Source of the DNA: Zoogloea oleivorans
GTDB lineage: Bacteria > Pseudomonadota > Gammaproteobacteria > Burkholderiales > Rhodocyclaceae
DNA length: 64,000 nucleotides
Reading direction: 5' to 3'
Assembly: GCF_008107625.1 (NCBI RefSeq)
Contig: NZ_SDKK01000002.1
Coordinates: forward strand, 159,756 to 223,755
Positions 20,113-27,675 of the stretch are shown one piece after another (position 1 is the stretch's first letter; every line of letters starts with the position of its first letter). A program made the translations under genes and the position numbers. Below the pieces are notes generated by a model. It made no database searches. It worked only from the letters and a program-made list of their open reading frames with translations, and had not been told where the DNA came from.

Positions 20113-20763
20113 TCACACCGCGTGGCAGCGTTGGCGGCGACGCACCGATTCACTGATGAGATCCAGCACACAGTAAAAAGCCCCCGCCGCCAGCGGCGGA
20201 TTGCTGACCGGCCAGCCAAGCCCCGGCACCGTGCTGCGCCAGCTCCAGTTACCCAGCCAGGTGCCCCACAACTCCATGAGCAGCGAAAGCAGGAACATGG
20301 TCACGTAAAGCCGCGGCGACGGCCCCCAGCGCATGCAGAGGAGGAAAATCAGGCACAGCGGCGGCCCCAGCCAGTCGAGCCCGGCCAGTGCCAGCACGCT
20401 GACCGCCAGCAGGGCCAGCCACGGAGCAAGAGCAAGCAGCCGCCCGGGCAGGCGCTCGGCCAGATACAGTCCGAGCCAGTAAAGCAGAACATGGCCGGGC
20501 GGAACGAACAGCGGCAGGTTGCCGAGCCGGTAATCGTAGAGCCCCCAGACCAGGGACAGCACCACTTCACCCGCGGTGGCAATGACCAGACAGGCCAGCA
20601 ACTGGAGGCGCAGGCCGGCGCTGCGGTGCAGCAGCACGCCGAGCAATCCCCACACCCAGATGCTGACCAGAGGCTGCCCCCAGGCACCGCCAAAACGGTC
20701 GATCGCCAGCCCCACGAGGATGGTCAGGCTGGCGACAAGGGCCAACAGGGGCGAGGAAGTCAT
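20113..20763 (-). CDS. Polytopic membrane protein, unknown function
   Basis: A 216-residue protein, almost entirely hydrophobic with six or seven predicted helices, e.g. LLALVASLTILVGLAIDRF, LLACLVIATAGEVVLSLVWG and LYVTMFLLSLLMELWGTWLG. Short polar loops carry conserved-looking GLYDYRLGNLPLFVPPGH. I do not recognise a family. It sits between the ABC-F gene and the histidine kinase, all reading left, with small gaps. Confidence 0.6.
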   Translation of the reverse strand: MTSSPLLALVASLTILVGLAIDRFGGAWGQPLVSIWVWGLLGVLLHRSAGLRLQLLACLVIATAGEVVLSLVWGLYDYRLGNLPLFVPPGHVLLYWLGLYLAERLPGRLLALAPWLALLAVSVLALAGLDWLGPPLCLIFLLCMRWGPSPRLYVTMFLLSLLMELWGTWLGNWSWRSTVPGLGWPVSNPPLAAGAFYCVLDLISESVRRRQRCHAV

Positions 20764-20787
20764 GACAAGGCCGCCCCCGGGGAAGGC

Positions 20788-22419
20788 TTACTCGATGCCC
20801 TGGCTGGACAGATATTCCTCGTAGGTGCCACGGTAGTCGACGATATCGCCCGGGCCGCGGATTTCAAGGATGCGGGTGGCGATCGACGACACGAAGGCCC
20901 GGTCGTGGGACACGAAGATCAGCGTGCCGCCAAAATCGGCGATACCCGAGTTGAGGGACTCGATGGACTCCATATCCATGTGGTTGGTCGGCTCGTCGAG
21001 GAGCAGCACGTTCTTGCGCTGGAGCATCAGCTTGCCGAACAGCATGCGGCCCTGCTCGCCACCGGAAATCACCTTGACCGACTTCTTCACGTCGTCGCCC
21101 TTGAAGAGCAGGCGTCCGAGGGTGCCACGGATCAGGGTTTCGGCGTCGTCGCCCTCATAGCCGCCTTCGCGCACGTAGCCGCTGATCCAGTCGGTGAGGT
21201 TCTCGTCCACCGCAAAGTCTTCGGCGTGGTCCTGGGCGTAATAGCCGAGCTTGGCCTTCTCGGCCCACTTGATGGTGCCGAACTGGGGCGCCAGACCGTG
21301 CAGGCCGGTGCCGACCAGCAGCTTGAGCAGCGTGGTCTTGCCGATGCCGTTCTCGCCGATGATGGCGATGCGGTCGTTGGCATCCGCCGTGAAGGTGAAG
21401 TTCTTGATGATCGGGTGGGCCGGATCGTAGCCGAAGGTGAGGTTTTCGATCTCGACGGCCTGACGGTGCAGCTTGTCCTTCTCGTCGTAGTCGAAACGGA
21501 TCCACGGGTACTGGCGGCTCGACGGCTTGAATTCCTCGATCTTGATCTTGTCGATCTGCTTGGCCCGGCTGGTGGCCTGACGGGCCTTGGACTTGTTGGC
21601 CGAGAAGCGGCGCACGAACTCCTGCAGCTCCTGGACCTTTTCCTTGGCCTTCTGGTTGGCGTTCGACTGACGCTCGCGGGCCTGGGTGGACGCCTCGATG
21701 TAGTCATCCCACGTACCCGGCCATACCTGAATGCGGCCGTAGTCCAGATCCGCCATGTGGGTACACACCTGGTTCAGGAAGTGACGGTCGTGGGAGATGA
21801 TGATCATCGTGGAGTTGCGCTGGTTGAGCACTTCCTCCAGCCAGCGGATCGTGTTGATGTCCAGGTTGTTGGTCGGTTCGTCGAGCAACAGGATTTCCGG
21901 ATTGGCAAACAGCGCCTGGGCCAGCAGCACGCGCAGCTTCCAGCCGGGTGCGACTTCGCGCATCAGGCCGCCGTGCTGTTCGGTGGGAATGCCGACGCCG
22001 TGGAGCAGCTCGCCGGCACGGGCCTCGGCGGTGTAACCGTCGTACTCGGCGAAGTGGCCTTCCAGCTCGGCCGCCTTCATGTAGTCGTCCTCGGTGGCCT
22101 CCGGGTTGGCGTAGATGGCGTCCTTCTGCTGCATGCACTCCCACATCTGGGTATGGCCCTGCATCACCACGTCAAGCACCCGCACGTCTTCATAGGCGAA
22201 CTGGTCCTGCTTCAGAAAGGCCATGCGCTCGCCGCTGTCGAGGGCGACGTTGCCGGCGCTGGGCTCCAGCACCCCGGCCAGGATCTTCATGAAAGTGGAT
22301 TTGCCCGCCCCGTTGGCCCCGATCAGACCGTAGCGGTTGCCGTCGCCGAACTTGACGGAGACGTTCTCGAAAAGGGGCTTGGCCCCGAACTGCATGGTGA
22401 TGTTGTTGGCGATAAGCAC
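20788..22419 (-). CDS. ybiT: ABC-F family ATPase, YbiT-like
   Basis: The 543-residue protein has two ABC domains and no membrane segment. Domain 1 carries GANGAGKST, a degenerate signature ([16 protein letters not shown]) and [12 protein letters not shown] charged linker (about 240-300, [20 protein letters not shown]) follows. Domain 2 carries [19 protein letters not shown] and [15 protein letters not shown] proteins bind the ribosomal E site and act on translation. The start is GTG ([12 protein letters not shown]), chosen because family members begin exactly there. Length and the degenerate first signature fit YbiT better than EttA or Uup. A hairpin with a T-tract lies in its leader. Confidence 0.88.
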   Translation of the reverse strand: MLIANNITMQFGAKPLFENVSVKFGDGNRYGLIGANGAGKSTFMKILAGVLEPSAGNVALDSGERMAFLKQDQFAYEDVRVLDVVMQGHTQMWECMQQKDAIYANPEATEDDYMKAAELEGHFAEYDGYTAEARAGELLHGVGIPTEQHGGLMREVAPGWKLRVLLAQALFANPEILLLDEPTNNLDINTIRWLEEVLNQRNSTMIIISHDRHFLNQVCTHMADLDYGRIQVWPGTWDDYIEASTQARERQSNANQKAKEKVQELQEFVRRFSANKSKARQATSRAKQIDKIKIEEFKPSSRQYPWIRFDYDEKDKLHRQAVEIENLTFGYDPAHPIIKNFTFTADANDRIAIIGENGIGKTTLLKLLVGTGLHGLAPQFGTIKWAEKAKLGYYAQDHAEDFAVDENLTDWISGYVREGGYEGDDAETLIRGTLGRLLFKGDDVKKSVKVISGGEQGRMLFGKLMLQRKNVLLLDEPTNHMDMESIESLNSGIADFGGTLIFVSHDRAFVSSIATRILEIRGPGDIVDYRGTYEEYLSSQGIE

Positions 22420-22465
22420 GACACGAATTCCTTAACTTCCGGCGACCAGAACGGCCAAACGAAAA

Positions 22466-22484
22466 CGCCGGCTCGTGGCCGGCG
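22466..22484 (-). terminator. Possible attenuator hairpin in ABC-F leader
   Basis: CGCCGGC-TCGTG-GCCGGCG forms a seven-base GC stem. On the minus strand it is followed by TTTTCGTTT. It lies 47 bases before the GTG start of the ABC-F gene, where ABC-F genes elsewhere often have attenuators. No leader peptide was identified. Confidence 0.4.
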
Positions 22485-22513
22485 AAGCTAACCCAAATTT
22501 TACCGATTTTTCA

Positions 22514-22537
22514 AGTACCTGAGCAAATTTCTCAGGA
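22514..22537. repeat. Palindromic repeat CCTGAG-N7-CTCAGG, copy 1
   Basis: The bases AGTACCTGAGCAAATTTCTC continued by AGG recur at 23645-23666. The core is a six-base stem around a near-palindromic CAAATTT. Each copy lies just downstream of a pilZ 3' end (one intact, one remnant). It is therefore part of the duplicated module and may be its terminator or a regulatory hairpin. Confidence 0.7.
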
Positions 22538-22551
22538 GATGATGCGGTGCG

Positions 22552-22600
22552 TCAGATGCACGCCGGGCCGGCCACGATGGCAGGGGCCACGTTTCCGGGG
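22552..22600 (-). pseudogene. Remnant of a second pilZ gene (3' end only)
   Basis: Reading left, this stretch encodes GNVAPAIVAGPACI then a stop. The intact pilZ gene nearby ends KEAAAIVAGPSLI and a stop. The flanking downstream bases, including the CTGAG palindrome, are also shared. Upstream of the remnant the similarity ends, so only the last codons survive. It shows that the pilZ plus PEP-CTERM unit was duplicated in tandem and the first pilZ was lost. Confidence 0.65.
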
Positions 22601-22787
22601 CAGCAGACTCCCGGCGGTGAAAAACAGCCATCCCGACAATTCAGGGTGCTGCCACGCGGGCCATCGACGCCAGCATAACCAGTGAATGACACTGTTTTGG
22701 CAAAAAAAACCGTCGGAATATTTTACAAAAATATAAAATTATTTTTTTAAAATAATCAAATACTTGATTTAAATAAAGTAAATGGCA

Positions 22788-22803
22788 TGGCACGAACGGT
22801 GCA
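22788..22803 (+). promoter_or_regulatory. Sigma-54 (-24/-12) promoter for PEP-CTERM gene 1
   Basis: TGGCACG-AACG-GTGCA matches the consensus TGGCACG-N4-TTGC with one mismatch, with the invariant GG and GC ten bases apart. It ends 85 bases before the ATG and follows a very AT-rich stretch suitable for DNA bending. PEP-CTERM systems commonly use the PrsK/PrsR pair with RpoN, which fits. Confidence 0.75.
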
Positions 22804-22888
22804 TTGCGAGTTGATGTGAGCAAATCTGCAGCACGTCAAAAAAATTGCTTGACCAACCCCGCTTGACCACTACAACTGGAGTTTCAAC

Positions 22889-23530
22889 ATGAAAAAACAA
22901 CTGCTCGCTCTCTCCTTGGTCGCACTTGCCGGTGGCGCTCAAGCTGCCACCATTTCCTTCTCGGACTCGTACGGTCTGGCCACCACCAACTGGAGCCAGG
23001 AACTGACCCTGCAAAAGTTCGACACCACGCTGGGCCACCTGAACTCCGTGACCTTCAATTACGGGGGCGACGTTCTCACCACACTCAGGGTTGAAAGCCT
23101 CGACGCGACATCCAGCACTATCACCGCAACGAGCGGCGCAGCGCTCATCTTCGGCGGCCCGCTCAGCCAGACCTTGAGCATCGGCGGCTCGGGCAACATC
23201 CTGCTTTCAGCCTTCGACGGGATCATCGATTTTGGCGGCACTTCCGGCGCCATAGTCGGCCCCTTCAGCGCCTCCAAGTCCGAAACCCTCACCCTGCTCA
23301 ACGCACTGAGCGCCTTTCAAGGCCTGGACACTTACGGCATCACGGTCAACGCTCAAGGTCAAACCTCCGCCTCAGGCGCGGGCAACCTGCTGACCCAGGT
23401 CAGCACCGCAGCCCTGGCCCAGATCACGGTGACCTATGACTACTCCACGACAACCGTCCCGGAACCCGCCTCCATGGCCCTCGTCGGCCTTGGCATGATG
23501 GGTCTGGCGGCAATCCGTCGTCGCAAGTAA
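22889..23530 (+). CDS. PEP-CTERM exported protein, choice-of-anchor E type, copy 1
   Basis: A 213-residue secreted protein. It begins with a signal peptide (MKKQLLALSLVALAGGAQA, cleavage after AQA) and a beta-rich body typical of choice-of-anchor E proteins (WSQELTLQKFDTTLGHLNSV; YGGDVLTTLRVESL). The C-terminal sorting signal has VPEPASMALVGLGMMGLAA and a basic RRRK tail. The PEP-CTERM tail is cut and anchored by an exosortase (XrtA/EpsH) encoded elsewhere. The RBS is CTGGAG. Its tail is nearly base-for-base identical to that of the second copy, which suggests recent conversion. It likely serves the cell surface or exopolysaccharide matrix. Confidence 0.9.
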   Translation: MKKQLLALSLVALAGGAQAATISFSDSYGLATTNWSQELTLQKFDTTLGHLNSVTFNYGGDVLTTLRVESLDATSSTITATSGAALIFGGPLSQTLSIGGSGNILLSAFDGIIDFGGTSGAIVGPFSASKSETLTLLNALSAFQGLDTYGITVNAQGQTSASGAGNLLTQVSTAALAQITVTYDYSTTTVPEPASMALVGLGMMGLAAIRRRK

Positions 23531-23543
23531 TTTTGCGGTCAAA

Positions 23544-23573
23544 CGATACGGGGGCATGAACGCCCCCGTATCG
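23544..23573 (+). terminator. Terminator after PEP-CTERM gene 1
   Basis: A perfect twelve-base stem CGATACGGGGGC/GCCCCCGTATCG with loop ATGAAC lies 13 bases after the stop, followed by CTTTTCGG. It separates this gene from the convergent pilZ. Confidence 0.8.
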
Positions 23574-23644
23574 CTTTTCGGACAAACGCAGGCAGCAACT
23601 GTTTGCGCGTGACAACATGAAGTCCGATACCGGCAAGTATTCCA

Positions 23645-23666
23645 GTACCTGAGCAAATTTCTCAGG
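23645..23666. repeat. Palindromic repeat CCTGAG-N7-CTCAGG, copy 2
   Basis: Identical over 22 bases to the copy at 22516-22537. It lies 15 bases beyond the stop codon of pilZ on the pilZ strand. No T-run follows, so a terminator role is uncertain. Confidence 0.7.
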
Positions 23667-23681
23667 TCATTGAGCAGCGCC

Positions 23682-24107
23682 TCAGATGAGCGACGGGCCA
23701 GCCACGATGGCGGCAGCTTCCTTCTCCGAGATGCGCAGGGTCGCGGTGGAGATCAGGTGTGCCGTCAGCCAGTCGTGCAGAACCATGCCGCCATCGCCGA
23801 CAAAGGACAGAAAGCGGCAGCCCAGCTGGCCACCGCCCTCGCCGACAACGAAATTCATCGTCCGGGCTTCGCCGCGGACCTCGTCGGGGATGCCTTCGAT
23901 CTGCAAAACGAAGGGAAAGGTCTTCGGCTCCGGGAGCGGCGCCTCTGCCGGTACGCTGAAACCCTCGAGGGAAAGATCGTTAAGCGGAATACGCTCGCCA
24001 TCGACCCGTATCCAGAAGCAGACACTCCCCCAACGCTTCGCCACAAAGCGTTGACGTTTGCGGCGTTCGGGATTCTCGATCTCACTTTCGGTCACATTCT
24101 CAGCCAT
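23682..24107 (-). CDS. PilZ domain protein (c-di-GMP receptor-like)
   Basis: A 141-residue single-domain PilZ protein. The N-terminal RRKRQRF supplies the RxxxR phosphate-binding motif, and LNDLSLEGFSV matches the D/NxSxxG motif. LGCRFLSF closes the beta-barrel and a C-terminal helix follows. PilZ domains bind cyclic di-GMP and alter partner activity. It is wedged between two PEP-CTERM genes and reads against them, suggesting c-di-GMP control of the same surface or matrix process. A decayed second copy precedes the first PEP-CTERM gene. Confidence 0.82.
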   Translation of the reverse strand: MAENVTESEIENPERRKRQRFVAKRWGSVCFWIRVDGERIPLNDLSLEGFSVPAEAPLPEPKTFPFVLQIEGIPDEVRGEARTMNFVVGEGGGQLGCRFLSFVGDGGMVLHDWLTAHLISTATLRISEKEAAAIVAGPSLI

Positions 24108-24234
24108 TTAGCCTCGCCAAAAAACAACAAAACCACTCGTCATTCACAAAATATCACCAGGAAATACTTTCAAACCTTTTTTACAACAAAAAAGAGAAAG
24201 TCACCAAACCGGATCATAACAATCCTTTTTAGTC

Positions 24235-24256
24235 TTTCGTGACATTAATCACGAAA
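24235..24256. promoter_or_regulatory. Inverted repeat, possible enhancer-binding site
   Basis: TTTCGTGA-CATTAA-TCACGAAA has two perfect eight-base arms. It lies 102 bases upstream of the -24 element of the second PEP-CTERM gene, a usual distance for binding sites of sigma-54 activators. I did not find the same sequence before copy 1. The rest of 24108-24357 is AT-rich and holds no gene that I can see. Confidence 0.45.
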
Positions 24257-24357
24257 AGACAGCATTTGATATTCAGGTGTCGGGCAATTTTACACATATC
24301 AATAGACACACTTTATTTCATTTGCAACTCATTGATTTTTATACACCTACCCAAGCC

Positions 24358-24373
24358 GGGCACGGCGCTTGCT
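24358..24373 (+). promoter_or_regulatory. Sigma-54 (-24/-12) promoter for PEP-CTERM gene 2
   Basis: GGGCACG-GCGC-TTGCT matches TGGCACG-N4-TTGCW except for the first base. GG and GC are correctly spaced, and the element ends 73 bases before the start codon. Together with the matching element before copy 1 it indicates RpoN-dependent expression of both. Confidence 0.75.
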
Positions 24374-24446
24374 AATGAAGTCGCAGGCAGTTGCATCTCC
24401 AAGAACCTGCCACCGATTTTCTCGACTTTTTAACTGGAGTTTGTAA

Positions 24447-25085
24447 ATGAAAAAGCTGCTTGCCGCCGCTGTTCTGGCCGCCATGTCCGTGGGTTCCGCC
24501 AACGCTGCCCTGTCCTTCAACAACGCCGAACAAACCACCGAAATCAGCCAGACCGGTTTCCTGGATTTGTTCGATGCCAATCTGGGCACCCTGACCGGCG
24601 TCACCCTGACCCTGTCCGGCCGTGAAACCACCAGCTTCACGCTGAGCAGCACTGCCGCCCAGAGCCAGAACCTGAAGGCTGACAGCACCGTCAATCTGTT
24701 CTTCGCCACCTCGCTGGCCGGCCTCGACCTGGCGCCCGCCAACCTGATCCTGACCGCAGGCACCGGCTTTGTGACCCTGGCTTCCGGCGCAACCAACTCC
24801 TACGGCCCCCTGACCGCCAGCGACAGCACTGTGCTGACCCCGCTGACCAGCCTGTTCAGCGTTGCTGGCGGCGGTTCCTTTTCGATCACCTGCGAGTCCC
24901 TCTCGGGCTTCAGCGTGCTCGGCGCTGGCGGCAACATTCAGTCCACGCAAAACACCACCGCCGGTTGCGGCGCATCCATCGTTTACGACTACACCCCGAC
25001 CACCACCAATGTGCCGGAACCCGCCTCCATGGCGCTGGTTGGCCTTGGCATGATGGGTCTGGCTGCGATCCGTCGCCGCAAGTAA
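24447..25085 (+). CDS. PEP-CTERM exported protein, choice-of-anchor E type, copy 2
   Basis: A 212-residue paralogue of the upstream PEP-CTERM protein. It has a signal peptide (MKKLLAAAVLAAMSVGSANA), a body with FLDLFDANLGTLTGVTLTLS and CESLSGFSVLGAGG, and the same VPEPASMALVGLGMMGLAA plus RRRK tail. The body has diverged, including two cysteines absent from copy 1. The last 70 bases differ only at a few silent positions, a sign of recombination or strong constraint on the sorting tail. The start has a CTGGAG ribosome site like copy 1. It is likely processed by an exosortase and displayed on the surface. Confidence 0.9.
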   Translation: MKKLLAAAVLAAMSVGSANAALSFNNAEQTTEISQTGFLDLFDANLGTLTGVTLTLSGRETTSFTLSSTAAQSQNLKADSTVNLFFATSLAGLDLAPANLILTAGTGFVTLASGATNSYGPLTASDSTVLTPLTSLFSVAGGGSFSITCESLSGFSVLGAGGNIQSTQNTTAGCGASIVYDYTPTTTNVPEPASMALVGLGMMGLAAIRRRK

Positions 25086-25125
25086 TTTGCCTCTGCGCCC
25101 GCTCGCCGGGCGCATCGGACAAAGC

Positions 25126-25153
25126 AAAAAGGCCACCGCGAGGTGGCCTTTTT
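25126..25153. terminator. Bidirectional terminator between PEP-CTERM 2 and yebC
   Basis: A twelve-base stem AAAAAGGCCACC/GGTGGCCTTTTT with a four-base loop has A- and T-runs on both sides. It serves the two converging genes. A second GC hairpin (GCGCCC/GGGCGC) lies just before it. Confidence 0.88.
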
Positions 25154-25174
25154 GTATCCGGCGGGCAAGGCGTC

Positions 25175-25903
25175 TTACTCTTCGGCCATGACGGCCGAGG
25201 TATAAACGGCCTGCACGTCGTCCAGCGACTCAATGGCGTCGAGCAGCTTCTGCATGCGCGCCGCGTCATCGCCTTCGAGTTCGGTTTCATTGAGAGGCTT
25301 CATCGTGACCTCTCCGAACTCGGCGGTAAAGCCGGCCTTCTCGAGTGCTTCCTTGACCGCGGTAAACGCGTACGGATCGGTCAGCACTTCGATCGAACCG
25401 TCGTCGTTGGTGGCCACGTCATCGGCGCCGGCTTCGAGCGCGGCTTCCATCAGCGCATCTTCCGACGTGCCAGGGGCGAACAGCATCTGGCCGCAATGCT
25501 TGAACTGAAAGGCCACACAGCCGTCGGTACCCATGTTGCCGCCATACTTGTTGAAGGCATGACGAACGTCAGCGACGGTACGGGTCTTGTTGTCAGTGAG
25601 GCAATCGACCATCACCGCCGCGCCACCAATGCCGTAACCTTCGTAGCGGATTTCCTCGTAGGTGACGCCCTCGAGTTCACCGGTACCCTTCTTGACAGCC
25701 CGGTCGATGTTGTCGGCGGGCATGTTCACGCCCTTGGCCTTGTCCACGGCCAGACGCAGGCGCGGATTGAAGCTTGCATCGCCCCCGCCCATGCGGGCGG
25801 CCACGGTGATTTCCTTGGCCAGCCGGGAGAAGACCCGGCCGCGCTTTTCGTCCTGCCGGCCCTTGCGGTGCTGGATGTTGGCCCACTTGGAATGACCCGC
25901 CAT
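25175..25903 (-). CDS. yebC: YebC/PmpR family regulator/translation factor
   Basis: The 242-residue protein matches the TACO1/YebC family from its first residues ([20 protein letters not shown]) through [19 protein letters not shown] and [20 protein letters not shown], at the usual length. The family has been described as a DNA-binding regulator and, more recently, as helping ribosomes pass polyproline stretches. A perfect -10 TATAAT lies 33 bases upstream on its strand. It has no evident operon partner here. Confidence 0.95.
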   Translation of the reverse strand: MAGHSKWANIQHRKGRQDEKRGRVFSRLAKEITVAARMGGGDASFNPRLRLAVDKAKGVNMPADNIDRAVKKGTGELEGVTYEEIRYEGYGIGGAAVMVDCLTDNKTRTVADVRHAFNKYGGNMGTDGCVAFQFKHCGQMLFAPGTSEDALMEAALEAGADDVATNDDGSIEVLTDPYAFTAVKEALEKAGFTAEFGEVTMKPLNETELEGDDAARMQKLLDAIESLDDVQAVYTSAVMAEE

Positions 25904-25935
25904 GATGCGCTAACCCTGTAAATCGAAAGCCGAAA

Positions 25936-25941
25936 ATTATA
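25936..25941 (-). promoter_or_regulatory. TATAAT -10 box upstream of yebC
   Basis: On the minus strand the sequence reads GCGC-TATAAT-TTTC. It is a perfect -10 at a suitable distance from the start codon. The -35 region overlaps a hairpin and is poor. Confidence 0.5.
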
Positions 25942-25970
25942 GCGCATGGGCAGGCGGGCTGCCCATGCGC
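25942..25970 (-). terminator. Hairpin after the secreted depolymerase gene
   Basis: GCGCATGGGC/GCCCATGCGC forms a perfect ten-base stem with a nine-base loop. It starts ten bases past the depolymerase stop and is followed on that strand by TATAATTTT. It probably ends that transcript, with the yebC promoter overlapping the tail. Confidence 0.6.
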
Positions 25971-25980
25971 AAGGTCAAGA

Positions 25981-27507
25981 TCAGGGGCAGATCTTGCTGG
26001 TGGGCTGCTTGTTCCTGGTCACCGGCGCATTGCGGGACAAGGAAAAATACGGATCGCACGGCGGCGCGGGCGGGCCGGAGCGGGCTTCAACGAGGGCCGA
26101 CGCAGCACCGTCGACACCATTCGCCACGGCGCTGACGCGGTAGCGATAGACACTGTCCGGACTCAAACCGCCATCCACGTAAGCAGTCCGCGCAGCCGGA
26201 ACGGTGCCAAGCAGCGTCGCGGCGGCATCGCCGATGCTGCGCTGGATGCGATAGGCGCTGGCACCCGCCACCGGCGTCCAGGCCAGGGCAACCTGGCTGG
26301 CGCTGCGATCGACGACCCGCAGGGCCGGCACGACACCACCGATGACAGCAGCCGGTTTGCCACGGGCAGCCAGCTTCTCGGCCATTCGCCACACGGCCGA
26401 AACCTGGGCGCCGTCCTTGCGGGCGTACTGACCGGCGCCGGCATCGTAGAGGAAGTCGTTGTAGCCCCACCAGTCCCAGCAGGCCATCGGATTGACCGGC
26501 CCAAGGGCGGTTCCATAGGTGGCACGGGCTTGGGGATAGAGCACCACGATGCGGTTGGCGTCAGCCCACTCGTTGAAACCCGCCCCCGTCACGAAGGTCT
26601 GGTCGATGGTTCCTGCATCCTGCTGGCAGCCATGAAAGGCGATGTGCAAGCTGCACGGCTCACCGGCAGCACAGGCCTTGGGGACATACACGTAGCCGGT
26701 GTCCCCCATGGCCAGGCGCAGCGGCGTGCTTGGCATGCCGTTGCGCTGGCGGGTGAAGGGCGCCTGATCAAAGGGCTTCGGCGTACTGCCCAGTTGCGTC
26801 GTCGGCGTGCGCTCGAGGGGTCCATAGAAAAGCTGAAGCGCGGCGCCCGCGGCATCGTAGAGCTGCCCTGCCGCAGCCGGCTTGTCGGTACAGGCATTGA
26901 TGAACTTGCCGCCGGTCTTCGCGCATACGTTGCAACTGCCGGCAGCCTTGTCGGCACAGGCCGCGGAGATCTGGGCATGACCGGCATTGATGTCATCCCG
27001 ATAGAAAACCTGGGTTGCCGGCGTGAAGGCACCGTACCAGGCACGCAGCGCATCCACCACCGGCTTCTTGACGACCCCGTCGTTGTAGCCGTGGAACAGC
27101 CACACGGCCTGCCCGGCCAGATTGGTTACCGGATCGATGCTGCCGCGGGCCGACCAGCCACGGGCCGACGCCACCATCGTATCCACATCGCCAGGGGTGA
27201 TCGGCGTCGCGGCGTAATCCGGATCGCCCTGCATGCAGCGACGCATTGCCTGCGTCACGCCAGCGCCGCCCAGAGCATCCTGCAGGGCGCAGAAATAAGG
27301 GCCGCCAGCCGTTGCCGCCACCCCCTTCACCGAGGCCGAATGGGCCACGCCCATCTGGACCGCCATGAAGGCACCGGAGGAGATGCCGGACACGGTGGTC
27401 CGGTCCAGATCGATATTCAGTTCGGGAAGATCGGCGGCCGCGCACAAAGGCGCCAGCGCCAGCAAGACGGCAAAACGAAAGGCGGATCGGGACTGCAGGG
27501 AAGGCAT
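25981..27507 (-). CDS. Secreted PHB depolymerase-type esterase with fibronectin III domain
   Basis: A 508-residue exported enzyme. The signal peptide is SAFRFAVLLALAPLCAAA; the start follows AAGGAGATAT. The catalytic domain has the lipase box SGISSGAFMAVQ (about 43-54), FHGYNDGVV and a second HGCQQDAGTIDQ element. The C-terminal region (about 400-485) is a fibronectin type III repeat (ASQVALAWTPVAGASAYRI). This layout matches PHB depolymerase-family esterases that degrade extracellular or periplasmic polyester or its oligomers. Several cysteines fit an oxidising compartment. A TTGTGC-N3-GCACAA palindrome like that before phaP lies 49 bases upstream. Confidence 0.82.
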   Translation of the reverse strand: MPSLQSRSAFRFAVLLALAPLCAAADLPELNIDLDRTTVSGISSGAFMAVQMGVAHSASVKGVAATAGGPYFCALQDALGGAGVTQAMRRCMQGDPDYAATPITPGDVDTMVASARGWSARGSIDPVTNLAGQAVWLFHGYNDGVVKKPVVDALRAWYGAFTPATQVFYRDDINAGHAQISAACADKAAGSCNVCAKTGGKFINACTDKPAAAGQLYDAAGAALQLFYGPLERTPTTQLGSTPKPFDQAPFTRQRNGMPSTPLRLAMGDTGYVYVPKACAAGEPCSLHIAFHGCQQDAGTIDQTFVTGAGFNEWADANRIVVLYPQARATYGTALGPVNPMACWDWWGYNDFLYDAGAGQYARKDGAQVSAVWRMAEKLAARGKPAAVIGGVVPALRVVDRSASQVALAWTPVAGASAYRIQRSIGDAAATLLGTVPAARTAYVDGGLSPDSVYRYRVSAVANGVDGAASALVEARSGPPAPPCDPYFSLSRNAPVTRNKQPTSKICP

Positions 27508-27555
27508 GACATATCTCCTTTGGATCGACGGACTCCGTTTGAGCTTAGTTGCCGT

Positions 27556-27570
27556 TTGTGCAAAGCACAA
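27556..27570. promoter_or_regulatory. Candidate PhaR-type operator before the secreted depolymerase
   Basis: TTGTGC-AAA-GCACAA is a perfect 6-3-6 palindrome sharing both six-base arms with the element at 8985-8999 upstream of the phasin gene. It lies in the divergent region between the depolymerase and the HerA-like gene. Confidence 0.55.
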
Positions 27571-27675
27571 TGACGAAACGCTTTCTCCCGGCATGCTGCC
27601 GCGACACCCACGGCTGGCCCCGTTTGCCCAATCCGGCTACCCTCATGGTTTCGCCCCGTTAGTCTGGAGAAGCCC

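Noticed and set aside
20122-22491. A 789-codon plus-strand frame opposite the membrane protein and ABC-F genes
   Set aside because: It spans two genuine genes on the other strand and shows no domain; it is a shadow.
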